From the NCBI GenBank assembly GCA_003134375.1, contig PLAY01000189.1, positions 1 through 43,744 on the forward strand: 43,744 bases of DNA, read 5' to 3'. Positions within the stretch are counted from its first letter, which is position 1. The number at the start of each line of letters is the position of its first letter. Shown piece after piece: positions 32,345 to 42,800 of this stretch. The DNA comes from Limisphaerales bacterium. Its GTDB lineage: Bacteria; Verrucomicrobiota; Verrucomicrobiia; Limisphaerales; UBA11358. Under the pieces are notes generated by a model. It had not been told where the DNA came from and made no database searches. It saw only the letters and a program-made list of their open reading frames with translations. The position numbers and the translations under genes are program-made.

Positions 32345-33730
32345 TCACCGAAGGGTGCTTCCTGCAATTGACCGTTTTGTTTCCATCTCAGCCCAATGCC
32401 AGCCAGCCAGAAAAATGACCGCGGGAACCGTATGCAACAGCAACCGATCCATGGTCATGGGCATCAGCGTGGTGAGATCCCAAGGTGTCACACTGTACGC
32501 CAGTGCGTAAATCATTAGCTGCATTACCAGCAAAATCCACATGGCCAGCACGTATGGCCGTGCCAACGCCCGCCATCCCAACAGCGCCAGCACCCCCGCC
32601 ATGATCCATAACAGACCCCAAACCTGGAATTCTGCTATTTGCACCAGCATCGCCGGAATAATTTCCTTCAATCTTGGCAAATGGGTCACCAAAACCGATG
32701 ACAATAATTTCGATCCGTAATCTTCGTGGGTGCGTGGCAGACCGCGGTTCCAGATCAACCAGGCTGCATCCATCGCCAGCAAACCCGCGAAAAAAACCAC
32801 TGCTCCAACCCAGGCGCGCCGCCGACCGACCCAAAGTCCAAATCCCAGGAGCACCGCGCCATTCATCAACGCCAATATCGTCCCTTCGTTTTTCGTGAAC
32901 GCAGCGAAGGCGCTGAACAGGATTGCCAGAATGAGATCCGGCCATTGTTGCTGGTCAATCCATCTGGCCACGTAAAGAATGCTGCCGGCATAAAACATCG
33001 CCAGCGGGAGGTCCGCGCATCCAACGCCTCCGTATCGGAACATCACCGGCAGCATGGCCAGGATGGCGCTCAAGCACGCTGCCGGCAGCCGCCGCAGTTT
33101 CCATCGCAGCCCCAGATAGACCATCGGCACAATCAGAACATCCAGAAAAACCGACACCAATTTCCCGGTCTGGTCATCAACTGTTCCCATCGCGGCATAC
33201 GCGCCCGCCGTCAGAAACGGGACCATCAGCGGATAATCCAAATGGCTGTAGCTCAGGGTCAGATCATGGAAATAAGCCGGGGTCGGGCGCAGGGCTTCGT
33301 GAGTCAACACCTTTGCCTTGAATCCCCAAATGGCGAAAGCGTCCCACTCCACCAGCGGCGTGGAAAGGGCGCCCGCCGCGATCATCGCCAGTGCGGCTGC
33401 TGTTACGACCAACGGCACGACGATCCACACGTCACCTTTCTCCCAATCGGAGGCCAGGATATTTATCCGCGCCAGCCGATGTTTTTTTTTCATGACCAGC
33501 AAACTGGCCAGCGTCAGGACGCCGATAATGGCCAACACGCTCCGCGAGGGTGCGAACCCGATCAATGACGCCCAAAACAGCAGCAAACCCGTGGTTCCCG
33601 CGCCGACGGCTGGGCCAAGCCCAAACAATTGAACAATCGTCATCCGGCTTGAGTGATGGATGGCCGAGAGCAAGGTGTATCCTGTCAGCACAATCAGCAG
33701 CAGATACAAGCAACAGTCCAAGAGTGCCAT
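32345..33730 (-). CDS. Polytopic membrane protein, probable GT-C glycosyltransferase
   Basis: 461 residues, about eleven to twelve hydrophobic segments. The first large loop holds PLVEWDAFAIWGFKAK with an acidic pair (E-W-D), and a later loop SYSHLDYPLMVPF, an arrangement typical of lipid-linked sugar transferases of GT-C type (PMT/ArnT relatives). No exact family is certain. It is the last gene of the amgK-murU operon; its ATG overlaps the TGA of the preceding gene by one base, and GGAGG sits 6 bases upstream. It likely glycosylates an envelope polymer or lipid (inferred). Confidence 0.78.
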   Translation of the reverse strand: MALLDCCLYLLLIVLTGYTLLSAIHHSSRMTIVQLFGLGPAVGAGTTGLLLFWASLIGFAPSRSVLAIIGVLTLASLLVMKKKHRLARINILASDWEKGDVWIVVPLVVTAAALAMIAAGALSTPLVEWDAFAIWGFKAKVLTHEALRPTPAYFHDLTLSYSHLDYPLMVPFLTAGAYAAMGTVDDQTGKLVSVFLDVLIVPMVYLGLRWKLRRLPAACLSAILAMLPVMFRYGGVGCADLPLAMFYAGSILYVARWIDQQQWPDLILAILFSAFAAFTKNEGTILALMNGAVLLGFGLWVGRRRAWVGAVVFFAGLLAMDAAWLIWNRGLPRTHEDYGSKLLSSVLVTHLPRLKEIIPAMLVQIAEFQVWGLLWIMAGVLALLGWRALARPYVLAMWILLVMQLMIYALAYSVTPWDLTTLMPMTMDRLLLHTVPAVIFLAGWHWAEMETKRSIAGSTLR

Positions 33731-34410
33731 CAGTTGCCTCCTGATTTGTCGGTCGGCATCCCAGCCCGATCATCACGAGGTGGAAGGATCTCCAACCGTA
33801 GCGTCTCTCCGCCGGTGTTGTCGTTGCCAAATGTAAATACGGAACGGATATCATGCGCTTGCAACCATTGCGGGCTGGGATTGAATTCGATCCGCATGAT
33901 GTCCCGGCCGTTGTTGATGACTTGGTCAGCCGGGGCAGCATATATCCGCCTGGGATATAAAGCGTAACTTGCCCGAAAATAAGCGAAGCTCAGGGAATTT
34001 TCGACGACCGGGTTTGTCTTTGCGTATCCGGCAAGCTTCAACAGCACGTTGCCATTGACCGTCTGACCTGTAATCCGGTCGAGTTGCTCATACGGCATCA
34101 ATGCCGCGCGGCTGGCCGGGGATTGCGTTGCGAAAGCACAAAGCCGGTGCAACTCCGATCCCGGCTGCAATTGCAACCAGCCCAGATGAATCAGCACCAA
34201 CAGCACGACTCCCCATGCTGCGTACTGGAAACTTCTGCCACCAGCAGGAATAAACCGGTTCAAAATCGTATCAAGTTTGCCGTGATTCAGACAGGCCTGA
34301 CCGCCCCGGCCCGGCCCATTTTGAGCAAGGCTATTCCGCCCCGGCGGCGAGTCAACCGGGAAAACCGCGTTCCGCCGCGTTTCAAGGACAGGAATCAATC
34401 GGGGCGGCAT
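33730..34410 (-). CDS. Single-span membrane protein, unknown function
   Basis: Up to 226 residues. One hydrophobic helix (YAAWGVVLLVLIHLGWLQL) lies near residue 65-82, and the rest is an exported-looking domain with YFRASYALYPRRIY and an ending typical of a beta domain (TFGNDNTGGETLRLEILPP). The first 50 residues are Gly/Arg-rich and overlap the preceding gene by 29 bp, so the real start is probably later, near residue 50. No family recognised. Both flanking genes encode GT-C-like transferases, suggesting an accessory role. Confidence 0.65.
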   Translation of the reverse strand: MPPRLIPVLETRRNAVFPVDSPPGRNSLAQNGPGRGGQACLNHGKLDTILNRFIPAGGRSFQYAAWGVVLLVLIHLGWLQLQPGSELHRLCAFATQSPASRAALMPYEQLDRITGQTVNGNVLLKLAGYAKTNPVVENSLSFAYFRASYALYPRRIYAAPADQVINNGRDIMRIEFNPSPQWLQAHDIRSVFTFGNDNTGGETLRLEILPPRDDRAGMPTDKSGGN

Positions 34411-36151
34411 TGGTTGCCAGCCCCACGAGCTGACGTAACTTGAGCGGCAATGGCGCCCGGGTCCGGGTAATCAACGCCTGATGATCGAACAAAAGAATTG
34501 AATGGCCAATCAAGTCATTAGGCTCGTATTGATAAAAGGCCTGATAGATGCCCGCGTCTGGAACAATGAAACCTTGATATTCGCTGGCACTGAGGGCGAC
34601 GAAACGGGATGGCGATTCACCTTCGCGCCGGGCGGGTGAATGGGGCAAGCCGCTGTACGGCGAGGGAAGATACTCGTAATCAATGCCGTAGTGGGCAGGA
34701 TCCGCCGTTCCGAAATAACTCAGCCGGACGCGGGTGATGCCATGCTGAACCATGAAGCGTTTCAATTCCTTCAGGTCCTGCCCCCAATCCACATTTGAAT
34801 CGCCCAGCCAATGATATCCGTTCCGGGGGCCCCCAATGAGTTCGTTGAAATAGGCGAGGTAATCAGGCCAGGTCAGGAGCGAGCCGACAATGGTCCAAGC
34901 GGCCAAAAAACCAACAACCAGGCGCATCCCAACACTCCGTCGCCAGGCGGCTCCGTAGTTGCCAAGCAGAACGAGCAAGAGAGGATAAACGGGCAGCAGA
35001 TAGCGGAACCCATTTTGAATGGTGTTGAAAACGGAAAGATAGACGAACATCAAGACAAATGGCATGACCAGATACAGTTCGTCCGGACGCCATGGCATTC
35101 CCAGCTTGCGGCGGGCCACCACCAGCCCCGCGAGCAGGATGAGAATGGCGACGGGAATTTTGATGAGGCAAACGACAAGGAAATAATACCACCAGCCCGT
35201 GCTGGAATGCATGCCCATCAGGAAGAATGAATGGACTGACCGGGATTCAAGGTATTGGAAGAGCGCCCCTTGAAAGTACGGAGCGGCCGGCAGGATGAGC
35301 CATTTACCCGAAGGCAGCGCAAATCCGCCGAACTGCAACCCATATGCGGCCCAGACCAGAAGGAAACCCATGCCCAAGAGCGCCGGCCAGTGGTGCAATT
35401 CCCGCCAGAGGCTTCGCCCGGATTGCCAGTGGATCCGGCCGGTCGCGGCGCGATACGCAAAATCGGTGGCGAAGAAAAACGGGAGCAGGAGCAGAGCGGT
35501 ATGTTTGCTCAACAGCATCAACCCCAAGGCCAAACCGGCGTACAACAGATTGGGTCGGTTGGGATTTTTCGCCAGGCTCCACAACCGCCTGGCGGTCAGC
35601 ACGGCAAAACAACTCAACGTCAGGTCCGGCGTGATCAACGGCGCATGGGCCAGCAAGTTCGGACAAAAACAAAAAAACACAAGGGACACAAGCCCGCCCG
35701 CATCCCCGTAAAGTGTCTGCGACCAGCGGAAGACAATGAGGCCGAGTGCGATGGCGAATGGCAACAACGTGAACCGGCAGGCATTCAACAACGCATCATC
35801 CGGGCGCAAGGCGATGATTTTTTGGCCGCGCAAGGTTCCGTTCAGCTCGGTCCAGACATTTTTGGGACAGGAGACCGTTAACAACGGCAAGTCATGCCAG
35901 ACGGTCCAAAAAACCGGATGCAGCAGACTGTCGAGAGGGTCCCAACGTTGGGTTCTGAGGAGGTAATTCCCGGCGCCCAGGTAATGGGTTTCATCATAGG
36001 TGGCGGATTTCTGCAGAACACTCGTGACACACAAGGTGACAAAGCTCAACAACAGGGCGAGAACCGACAGGCGAAGCCACTTTTTCCCTGCGGGAACTGC
36101 GGCTGGCGTTTGCGGCAATGATGATTGAGTTTCCATTTTACCGCGGTTCAA
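34382..36151 (-). CDS. GT39-like membrane glycosyltransferase
   Basis: 589 residues, about twelve hydrophobic segments. The loop after the first helix carries KSATYDETHYLGAG, with the Asp-Glu pair that is catalytic in ArnT/PMT-type GT39 enzymes, and a further ITPDLTLSCF matches the second acidic motif. A C-terminal domain of about 120 residues, including GDSNVDWGQDLKELKRF and YFGTADPAHYGIDYEYLP, is a known ending in this group. Its ATG overlaps the TGA of murU (ATGA), which fixes the start. Sugar donor (usually polyprenyl-phosphate sugar) and acceptor unknown. Confidence 0.85.
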   Translation of the reverse strand: MNRGKMETQSSLPQTPAAVPAGKKWLRLSVLALLLSFVTLCVTSVLQKSATYDETHYLGAGNYLLRTQRWDPLDSLLHPVFWTVWHDLPLLTVSCPKNVWTELNGTLRGQKIIALRPDDALLNACRFTLLPFAIALGLIVFRWSQTLYGDAGGLVSLVFFCFCPNLLAHAPLITPDLTLSCFAVLTARRLWSLAKNPNRPNLLYAGLALGLMLLSKHTALLLLPFFFATDFAYRAATGRIHWQSGRSLWRELHHWPALLGMGFLLVWAAYGLQFGGFALPSGKWLILPAAPYFQGALFQYLESRSVHSFFLMGMHSSTGWWYYFLVVCLIKIPVAILILLAGLVVARRKLGMPWRPDELYLVMPFVLMFVYLSVFNTIQNGFRYLLPVYPLLLVLLGNYGAAWRRSVGMRLVVGFLAAWTIVGSLLTWPDYLAYFNELIGGPRNGYHWLGDSNVDWGQDLKELKRFMVQHGITRVRLSYFGTADPAHYGIDYEYLPSPYSGLPHSPARREGESPSRFVALSASEYQGFIVPDAGIYQAFYQYEPNDLIGHSILLFDHQALITRTRAPLPLKLRQLVGLATNAAPIDSCP

Positions 36152-36903
36152 GCTGGAACCTGGCCGCCTGACCCGCTCATTTTAGGGACGCCTCCATGCC
36201 TCATCAAATGTTTTTCGGCTGTTTTGATGTCCTGGATGGTGCCGGTTTGGAACCATTGGCCGTGATGCGGCAGGCAGAAGAGGCGGTTTTGCTTGAGCGC
36301 TTCGTGCCAGAGAATTTTGACGGTGAATTTTCCGTCTGGAGCATTCAATAAAATGCGGGGATGCAGAATCCCGATGCCGGCGATGATGTAAGGCGCCTCC
36401 CGCTCGTTCCAATCAATGGTGTTGCCGCGTTTGATGAAAAGATGATCTTCGCCCTTGTCATGCCCGATGGCTTTGGCCTTGGATTGTGTAAGGAGCAGAA
36501 AATCCATTTTGGAGTCGTCCCAATAACGGGTCAGACGATCCAGCGCACTTTCCTGTTCATCCGTCCAGATGATGTCGCTGTTGATGGTGAAAACAGGCTC
36601 ATTTCCCAGAAGTGGAAGCGCCTTTTTCAGTCCGCCGCCCGTTTCCAAAGGTTCGGTTTCCTCAGAAATTTTGATGGTCAGGTCATTGAAGGCAGACAGA
36701 TAGGCGGTCAATTGGTCCTTGAGGTGCGAGACATTGATGATGACTTTCCTGATCCCGTATGCCCGCAGCTTGTCGAGGGCGTATTCAATCATCGGTTTGT
36801 CCGCGACCGGGATCAGTGGTTTGGGCATCCGGTCCGTCAACGGCTTCAGGCGCGTGCCGTATCCGGCGGCCAAAACCATGGCTGTTTTGATCTTACCTTG
36901 CAT
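36148..36903 (-). CDS. murU: N-acetylmuramate 1-phosphate uridylyltransferase-like
   Basis: 251 residues. The opening MVLAAGYGTRLKPLTDRMPK and KPLIPVADKPMIEY form the nucleotidyltransferase signature; ETGGGLKKALPLL and FTINSDIIW follow, as in MurU. With AmgK it makes UDP-MurNAc from recycled MurNAc, bypassing de novo MurA-MurB. The frame extends upstream to 37008, but that part is the palindromic repeat at 36965-36992 (translating as LSPLGRGEG), so the ATG at 36903 is used. Glucose- or mannose-1-phosphate nucleotidyltransferases share motifs, but the amgK neighbour favours MurU. Confidence 0.88.
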   Translation of the reverse strand: MQGKIKTAMVLAAGYGTRLKPLTDRMPKPLIPVADKPMIEYALDKLRAYGIRKVIINVSHLKDQLTAYLSAFNDLTIKISEETEPLETGGGLKKALPLLGNEPVFTINSDIIWTDEQESALDRLTRYWDDSKMDFLLLTQSKAKAIGHDKGEDHLFIKRGNTIDWNEREAPYIIAGIGILHPRILLNAPDGKFTVKILWHEALKQNRLFCLPHHGQWFQTGTIQDIKTAEKHLMRHGGVPKMSGSGGQVPA

Positions 36904-36964
36904 AAAGTGGTTGCCAGGATAAGTTCCCAGAATGTGACTGAACCCCTCTCCCGTCCTGCGGACA

Positions 36965-36992
36965 CCCTCTCCCCGCCCGAGCGGGGAGAGGG
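36965..36992. repeat. Strong 12-bp-stem hairpin between amgK and murU
   Basis: CCCTCTCCCCGC (36965-36976) and GCGGGGAGAGGG (36981-36992) with a 4-nt loop, inside a wider imperfect inverted repeat of CCCCTC/GAGGGG strings. This is a dispersed REP-type element. It may trim or stabilise the operon mRNA. Confidence 0.85.
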
Positions 36993-37017
36993 ATGGGGCG
37001 AGGGGCACCTGTTTTAA

Positions 37018-37992
37018 TTATAAATATATTTTGCAATCGGTATAACGTTCCATCCATTGTTTCACGCTGGCCAGCATGGGATGGCGCAAAGCCCTTTGCA
37101 ACAGGCGTTCCACGCGCGGCGAATGAAGTTTCTTATACTCATGCTTTCCCTCGTGCCGGCTTAACTTTTCAAAAATGGCCAGCACGCGGGTGTGCCGCAG
37201 CGCCGCCAGGATGGCCAGAGAAGTTTCAAAAGTTGTCCGGTCGAGGGCCGGGGACCGGGCCATGTAACGCGCTACCATCTTCTCCCTAAGCTCATCCGGA
37301 ACATCGCGCCGGGCATCTTCCAGCAACGACACCAAGTCATACGTGATCGGGCCTTGATACGCATCCTGAAAATCCAGAAGCCCGGCCTGCCGGAAGCCCT
37401 CGCGTTCTGGAAGCAACATCAAATTGGCCACATGATAATCGCGTAACAGGAGCGAGGCGGGGACTTGGTGGGCGACAGGCAAGACTTCCCGCCAGACGGT
37501 TTTGAATTCCGCCTTGCCTGCTTCTGAAATCATGGGGGTGCGCCATTCCAAAAAAAGCCCGATGTCTTCCAGCATTTTTTCCGGATGATACGTCCGCAGG
37601 CCCTTTGGAATTGCTTGGGGATGCTGGTGCAGGGCAATCAAGACATCGGTGGCCAGCGTATAAAGCTTTTCCGGTTCGCATGGGTTATCCAGCAGGCGGG
37701 TAAAGGTTGCATCACCAAAATCTTCGAGCAACAGCAGGCCTTTTTTCTCATTCCAGGCAAGGATGGCTGGCACGCTGAAACCGAGCTGATGGAGATGCTG
37801 GCTGATCTGGATGAAAGGGGCCACGCTCTCCAGGATCGATGAGGCATCCATCAGAACCGCGCTTTGTTTATCCTTTTGCAGGCGGAAATATTTTCGGGCG
37901 GAGGCATCGCCGGTGAGGGGTTCACAGGCCGCGTTGCTCCAGACGGTGGAGTTGAGAAATTCGCGCGCGCGGTTGTTGAGAATTTTGCCCAC
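37018..37992 (-). CDS. amgK: Anomeric MurNAc/GlcNAc kinase-like phosphotransferase
   Basis: 324 residues, aminoglycoside-phosphotransferase fold. GDASARKYFRL near residue 30, LLLLEDFGDATF, the catalytic-loop motif LLLRDYHVANLMLL and the metal-binding LLDFQDAYQGPITYDLVSLL match AmgK, which phosphorylates MurNAc at C1 for the next enzyme, MurU. The two genes are consecutive on the same strand, 114 bp apart, separated by a hairpin. First gene of the five-gene operon ending at 32345. Cytoplasmic. Confidence 0.9.
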   Translation of the reverse strand: MGKILNNRAREFLNSTVWSNAACEPLTGDASARKYFRLQKDKQSAVLMDASSILESVAPFIQISQHLHQLGFSVPAILAWNEKKGLLLLEDFGDATFTRLLDNPCEPEKLYTLATDVLIALHQHPQAIPKGLRTYHPEKMLEDIGLFLEWRTPMISEAGKAEFKTVWREVLPVAHQVPASLLLRDYHVANLMLLPEREGFRQAGLLDFQDAYQGPITYDLVSLLEDARRDVPDELREKMVARYMARSPALDRTTFETSLAILAALRHTRVLAIFEKLSRHEGKHEYKKLHSPRVERLLQRALRHPMLASVKQWMERYTDCKIYL

Positions 37993-38097
37993 GGATGGAA
38001 ACCATTTAACATGGATGAGTCGTCGGCGCGATGAAAAACCAGGTCCCGGCGCCCGCGGAAACCGGCGTCTCGCTGGGGGAGCAACTATTTCGCAGAA

Positions 38098-38556
38098 TCA
38101 AAAGCTGAAACTGGCCTTGAGGTAGGCACAACCCGGTTGCTGCAATTCCGCTGTGTTTTTCGCGATGCCAGATTCAAACTGACAAACTTGTCCGTATCCG
38201 GCTGTAACATCCATCCACTTGCCCATCCGCCCGTCCGCGTATAATTTTTTGTGAACCAACTGAAACCAATCGCGCTGATTGGAATCGTTCTGTTTTTCGA
38301 GACGGAAATCGGCGGTGTTTTGATTGTCGGGTTTCAACACCGCTGCCGGGTACTGGAGACGGGGAGCGGAAGCGCAAGGAAAGGAACTGGTTGTCAAATC
38401 AATGCGGGCCACTACGGGCGTCCGCGCCGGTGATTGATTGTGACTGACCGTCGCCGGAGTCACCGCCGATCCCAGCCCAAATACCAAAGTCGCGGTTAGA
38501 GCCAGGAGGAGAGTGAGAAAACGGCGGAAACTCTTTGATCCAGACGGGAGGAGCAA
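38098..38556 (-). CDS. Hypothetical exported protein
   Basis: About 152 residues if it starts at the TTG at 38556; the frame is open to 38874, but that part runs through a palindromic repeat. KSFRRFLTLLLALTATLVFG then SAVTPA looks like a signal peptide. The mature part is polar, with RDWFQLVHKKLYADGRMGKW and two cysteines near the end (QVCQF and GCAYLK) that could pair. No family recognised. Divergent from tRNA-Phe remnant side and 105 bp upstream of amgK on the same strand, probably separate. Gene reality is moderately likely. Confidence 0.45.
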   Translation of the reverse strand: MLLPSGSKSFRRFLTLLLALTATLVFGLGSAVTPATVSHNQSPARTPVVARIDLTTSSFPCASAPRLQYPAAVLKPDNQNTADFRLEKQNDSNQRDWFQLVHKKLYADGRMGKWMDVTAGYGQVCQFESGIAKNTAELQQPGCAYLKASFSF

Positions 38557-38737
38557 CAGGTTGGAAGCTTCGGTTTTCGGCACGGCCGATTCCAAGCATC
38601 GTGCATACCAACTCAGAAAATGCCTGATAATTGGGAAGTTTTTGAAGGTTTTACGTTCGTTTTTATGTCCCAAAAACAAACTGTATCGGCGACGCACAGA
38701 TACACGACTGTGGGGCGCAACTTGACCCCGCCGCCGG

Positions 38738-38802
38738 GGAACGCCGGCTTCAGCCGGCAGAGGCTCCCTTTCTGCCATGCTGCCGCGTGAACGCGGCGTT
38801 CC
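38738..38802. repeat. REP-like inverted repeat
   Basis: GGAACGCCGGCTTCAGCCGGC at one end and GCCGCGTGAACGCGGCGTTCC at the other: each end is a small hairpin (GCCGGC-TTCA-type and CCGCG-TGAA-CGCGG), and GGAACGCC/GGCGTTCC pair across the element. Intergenic. Confidence 0.75.
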
Positions 38803-38918
38803 TTTTCGAGACTTTTGTCCTGGTTGGCGGTGGTGCGAAGTTGCGCCCACGACCGTGTCGCCTTTGCGTTTCACCTTGCCAACGGGTCAGACGCAAGGTT
38901 TAATGCGCAACCGTGGTC

Positions 38919-38956
<38 letters not shown>

Positions 38957-39872
38957 ACCAAAAAGAAAATTTCTGGCTCATTTCCGCGTTTGCTCACCTT
39001 ATCAAACCCTTGGGAAATATAGGTTTTAATTTCTCACGTTTTCCGGTCTTCGCTCGTTTTGCTTCCAAAAATTGCGTGAGGGATACAAAACAGGGATACA
39101 ATGGCGTCTCGTCAGGTGCTAATTGCATAGGAATGTGGTGGTTTTCTTCCGGATTAACTGCCCATTCCGAAAATCCATCAATCCGAATAATCAACAATCT
39201 AATCACACACGACCCGATTTTCCGCTTTCGTGAAAACAGCCATTTGCCAAGACCACCGCTCTACCTGTCCGCGTTTTTTGAAGTAGCGCGGCGGGACTAC
39301 TACGACAGCTTGCAGGAGATCAACGAGCGGAGATGATAACCGAATTAGAGGAGGCGACGGGCGAACTTTCCGGCGACATAATAGGCATCGGTCACGACGG
39401 TGACCGGTTCGGGCCAAGATAAACCCGCATGTTATCGGGAACAACTCCGCCGGTTTGGCGTCCTTGCCCAAGCCAACCGATCCTGAGGTCCTGATTTTCT
39501 TCCGGAATTCCGCCCCTTGCCTGACGCAATCCACCCCTTAAATGCCCCACTATGTCCCTGCTTTGTTTCGTTTAAATTCATTTTATGTCAATCTTGTTCA
39601 TGTCAAGCAACTTGCACATCTGGCGAAATGATCTGTCCCCGAAGCAGTCAAACAATTGTGCTGGAACGAACACTGCTGGAACGGACACAAATCCGGCTGG
39701 TCTAATTTGGGAACAAAACTGCTTGCCTGCCCCCGGGGTTTTGATAGCGTCGCCTTATCCAGCCTGTGAATAACATGTGAACAGCTTGTGAACATTATTT
39801 TCCATAGCAGCAAAAGCGGCATAAGAACTGCGGTAAATTCGCGTTTAAGTTTGATATTGTCCTAAAATATGC
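38957..39872. other. Gene-poor, AT-rich region with debris
   Basis: About 900 bp without an intact gene. It begins at the break in tRNA-Phe and contains a Fic C-terminal fragment (39241-39336). Two short stretches translate on opposite strands as PCFVSL-type peptides around 39090 (minus) and 39550 (plus), which hints at related debris in both orientations. Beyond that I see nothing. The last 100 bp should hold the promoter of the DUF11-repeat gene. Confidence 0.6.
39241..39336 (+). pseudogene. Fic-family protein, C-terminal fragment
   Basis: Thirty-one codons give PPLYLSAFFEVARRDYYDSL followed by QEINERR and a stop. This resembles the segment after the catalytic loop of Fic AMP-transferases (LYLSxFFExxRxxYYxxL). 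The catalytic HPFxxGNGR part is absent and the upstream frame is unrelated. A small relic. Confidence 0.65.
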
Positions 39873-42800
39873 ATGAGCATGAGGTGTTATAACCTGAATC
39901 GTTCGTCATTTTGGCGGCGTGGCTGTGGGGTTTTCTTTATCTTTTTTCTGCTGGTTTGGGTTCGGGAGGCTGCGGCACAAAATTATTTGCTGCGCTATGG
40001 CAATACGGCTGCCGGCGCGGTGACATTTACCGGCAACACGCTGGGCCTGGCCAAGCAGACCGGGCAGAACCAGCCCGGCATATACGACAGCATTGGCACG
40101 TTCATCACCTTGAACACCAATTCGCAGGTGGGGACTTATCCGCGGGGAACGACCCTGAATTGGACAAATAATTCCTCGGCGGCGGTGCTGCGGATTCCGA
40201 CGAACAGCACGATTCTTTACGCGGAATTAATTTGGGGCGGTTCGGCGCAAATCGCCGCATCAATCACTGCGGCGGGCAATGTATTGAACTATGTGAACAT
40301 GCCGGTGCAATTCATTTTGCCGAACGGTTCAACGAACAGTGTCACGCCCGACCCTGCCACGGCGAGTTTTGTAACCAACGGTACGTCGGCGATTTTTTAT
40401 GTGCGCTCGGCAAATGTGACCGCGCTGGTGCAAGCCGCCGGGGCAGGAACTTATTCGGCGGCCGGGGTGCCGGGCACGGTGCTCGCCACCGAGGATAATA
40501 ACAACACCACTGGTTGGACGCTGGCGGTGGTTTATGGCAACTCCTCGTTGCACCAGCGGAACCTTTCGCTTTTCGTCGGCAGCTCGATTGCCATAGCCGG
40601 CGGAGCTACTCCCAATCCTGCCGCCGTCGTCGGATTTTGCTCGCCGCCCACGGGAACGGTCAATGCGCGCTTGTTCGTCACCGCGATGGAAGGCGACCCC
40701 AGCAAAACCGGCGATCAAATGTTGTTCGGTCCAACGACCAATTCTTTGCAGGCGCTTTCCGGCACCAACAATATAATTAATAATTTTTTCGCCAGCCAGA
40801 TCAATGGCGACAACGGCTTGCTGGACACCTCGGGAACTTTTGGTTTCAGCAATTCAGTTCCGCCAACGGTTGCATATAGTGCGCGGCAAGGTTGGGACAT
40901 CACCAGTGTGGACGCCTCTTCCGGTTTGACCAACGGCATCACGAGCGCTTACGCGCAAAACATCACGGTGGGCGACGGCTACACTGTCTCCGCACTCGCG
41001 CTCCAGATTGATGTCGGGTCGCCCGTGCTGGCCACCACGCAAACCGTGGACAAGGCCAGCACTTTCGTTGGCGACACTTTGACCTATACCGTTACCGTCA
41101 CCAATTCGGGAAATGCCGATGCGGTGAATCTTGTTTTCACCGACCCGTTGCCCTTCGGCACGAGTTTCATCACCAATTCATTTACGACCAACGGCGTGAC
41201 TGTGGCGGGGGCGAATCCGGTGAACGGCGTGTTCATTCCCATCATCAAACAAAATGCCAATCTGACGATCACTTATCAGGTTCTGGTTGATCAAATCCCC
41301 TCCTCGGCCCAGTTTATCACGGCTGCCACGCTCAATTTTCAGTATGCCGGAGCTTGTGCCCAAAGCCCGATCATCAACGGGACGCTGGTGAACGCCAACG
41401 TACAAACTCTTGCTCCACTTTTGAACGTCAACAAGGTGGCGAGCCTGACCAATATGGTTCCGGGTGCGGTATTGACTTACACGATCAATGTCCCGAACGT
41501 CGGAACGACGAACACCACCGATACGACTTTGATTGACCCAATACCTGCGGGCGTAACCTATGTCACCAACACGACGACGTTGAATGGAGTGGGTGTTCCC
41601 GACATCGGCGGGACGAACATGCCTTATACGGTCGCAACGGAAATTAACGGGCCGGGCAGCCCGGCTGGTGTCATCAATACGGGCGCTACGGCGGTCGTCA
41701 CCTTTCAGGTCAAAATTTCCACAAATCCCCCGCCACAAATCAACAACGTCGCAACGGTTTATGTGAACGGCTCCGACCCGACGACCAGTCAAAATGGCGA
41801 CGCAAATATCCCGCCGGTTAATTCTGATCTCGCTGTCGGAATTGTCGGGAGCCCAAACCCCGTCGCTGCCGGAGCGCCCATCAGTTACACCGTAAACGTT
41901 ACCAACAAAGGGCCAAACTCCGTCAGCACCGTCACGAATTTCATCACATTCTCATTGCCGTTGTCGGCTTCCGTTTTGTCGCCGGTTTATACTCCGAGCA
42001 TCGGCACCTACAACCCGCTCACCGGCGTCTGGTCGGGCATCAGTCTTCCATCCAACGGCGTGGTGACCTTGACCATTTCCGGCCTGGTTTCACCGAACAC
42101 CGTCGCGAGCAACATCCTTTCATCCGTCACCGTCACGCCGCCTCCGGGAGTCGCCGACACCGTTACCAACAACAACTCGGCGACGGCTTCAAATTCTGTT
42201 GTGCAATCAGCGGATTTGGCCATGACCATCAGCGACGGCGTAACCAATGTGCATCAGGGCGACACCCTCACCTACACCATCACGGCAATTAATCTTGGAC
42301 CGAGCACACTCACGAGTATCACCGTCAGCAATTCCATTTCGGCTTTCCTGACCAATTTCACTTTTGCGCCGAGCGAGGGATATTACAATCCAGCCAACGG
42401 AGTTTGGAACGGTTTGAACTTGTCTGCGGGCGACAGCGCGATCCTGACGCTGCAAGCGACTGTTTTGAACAATGTGACCGGTTTGTTCACCAATTTCACC
42501 ACCGGCTCCGTTCCGTCGGGTGTCACAGATCCGGTGCTGACGAACAACACCGCCTCGGATGTGGACGTCGCCCTTGCGACTCCGGACGTGGCCATTTTCA
42601 AGATCGGGCCGGCCAATGTCTATGCAGGAACGAATTACACCTACACAATCTCAGTCACAAATTTTGGATTTGCGACAGCGAGCAACGTCATCCCCAGCGA
42701 CGTTTTGCCTACGAACGTGACCTTCGTGAGCGCGAGTGGCGGTGGGACAAATAATGCCGGCGTGGTTAATTGGGCGTTGGTCAGCCTGGCGGCCGGCGTG

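Noticed and set aside
36904..37008. N-terminal extension of murU
   Set aside because: The extra codons are the GC-rich hairpin element at 36965-36992; the nucleotidyltransferase fold starts right after the ATG at 36903.
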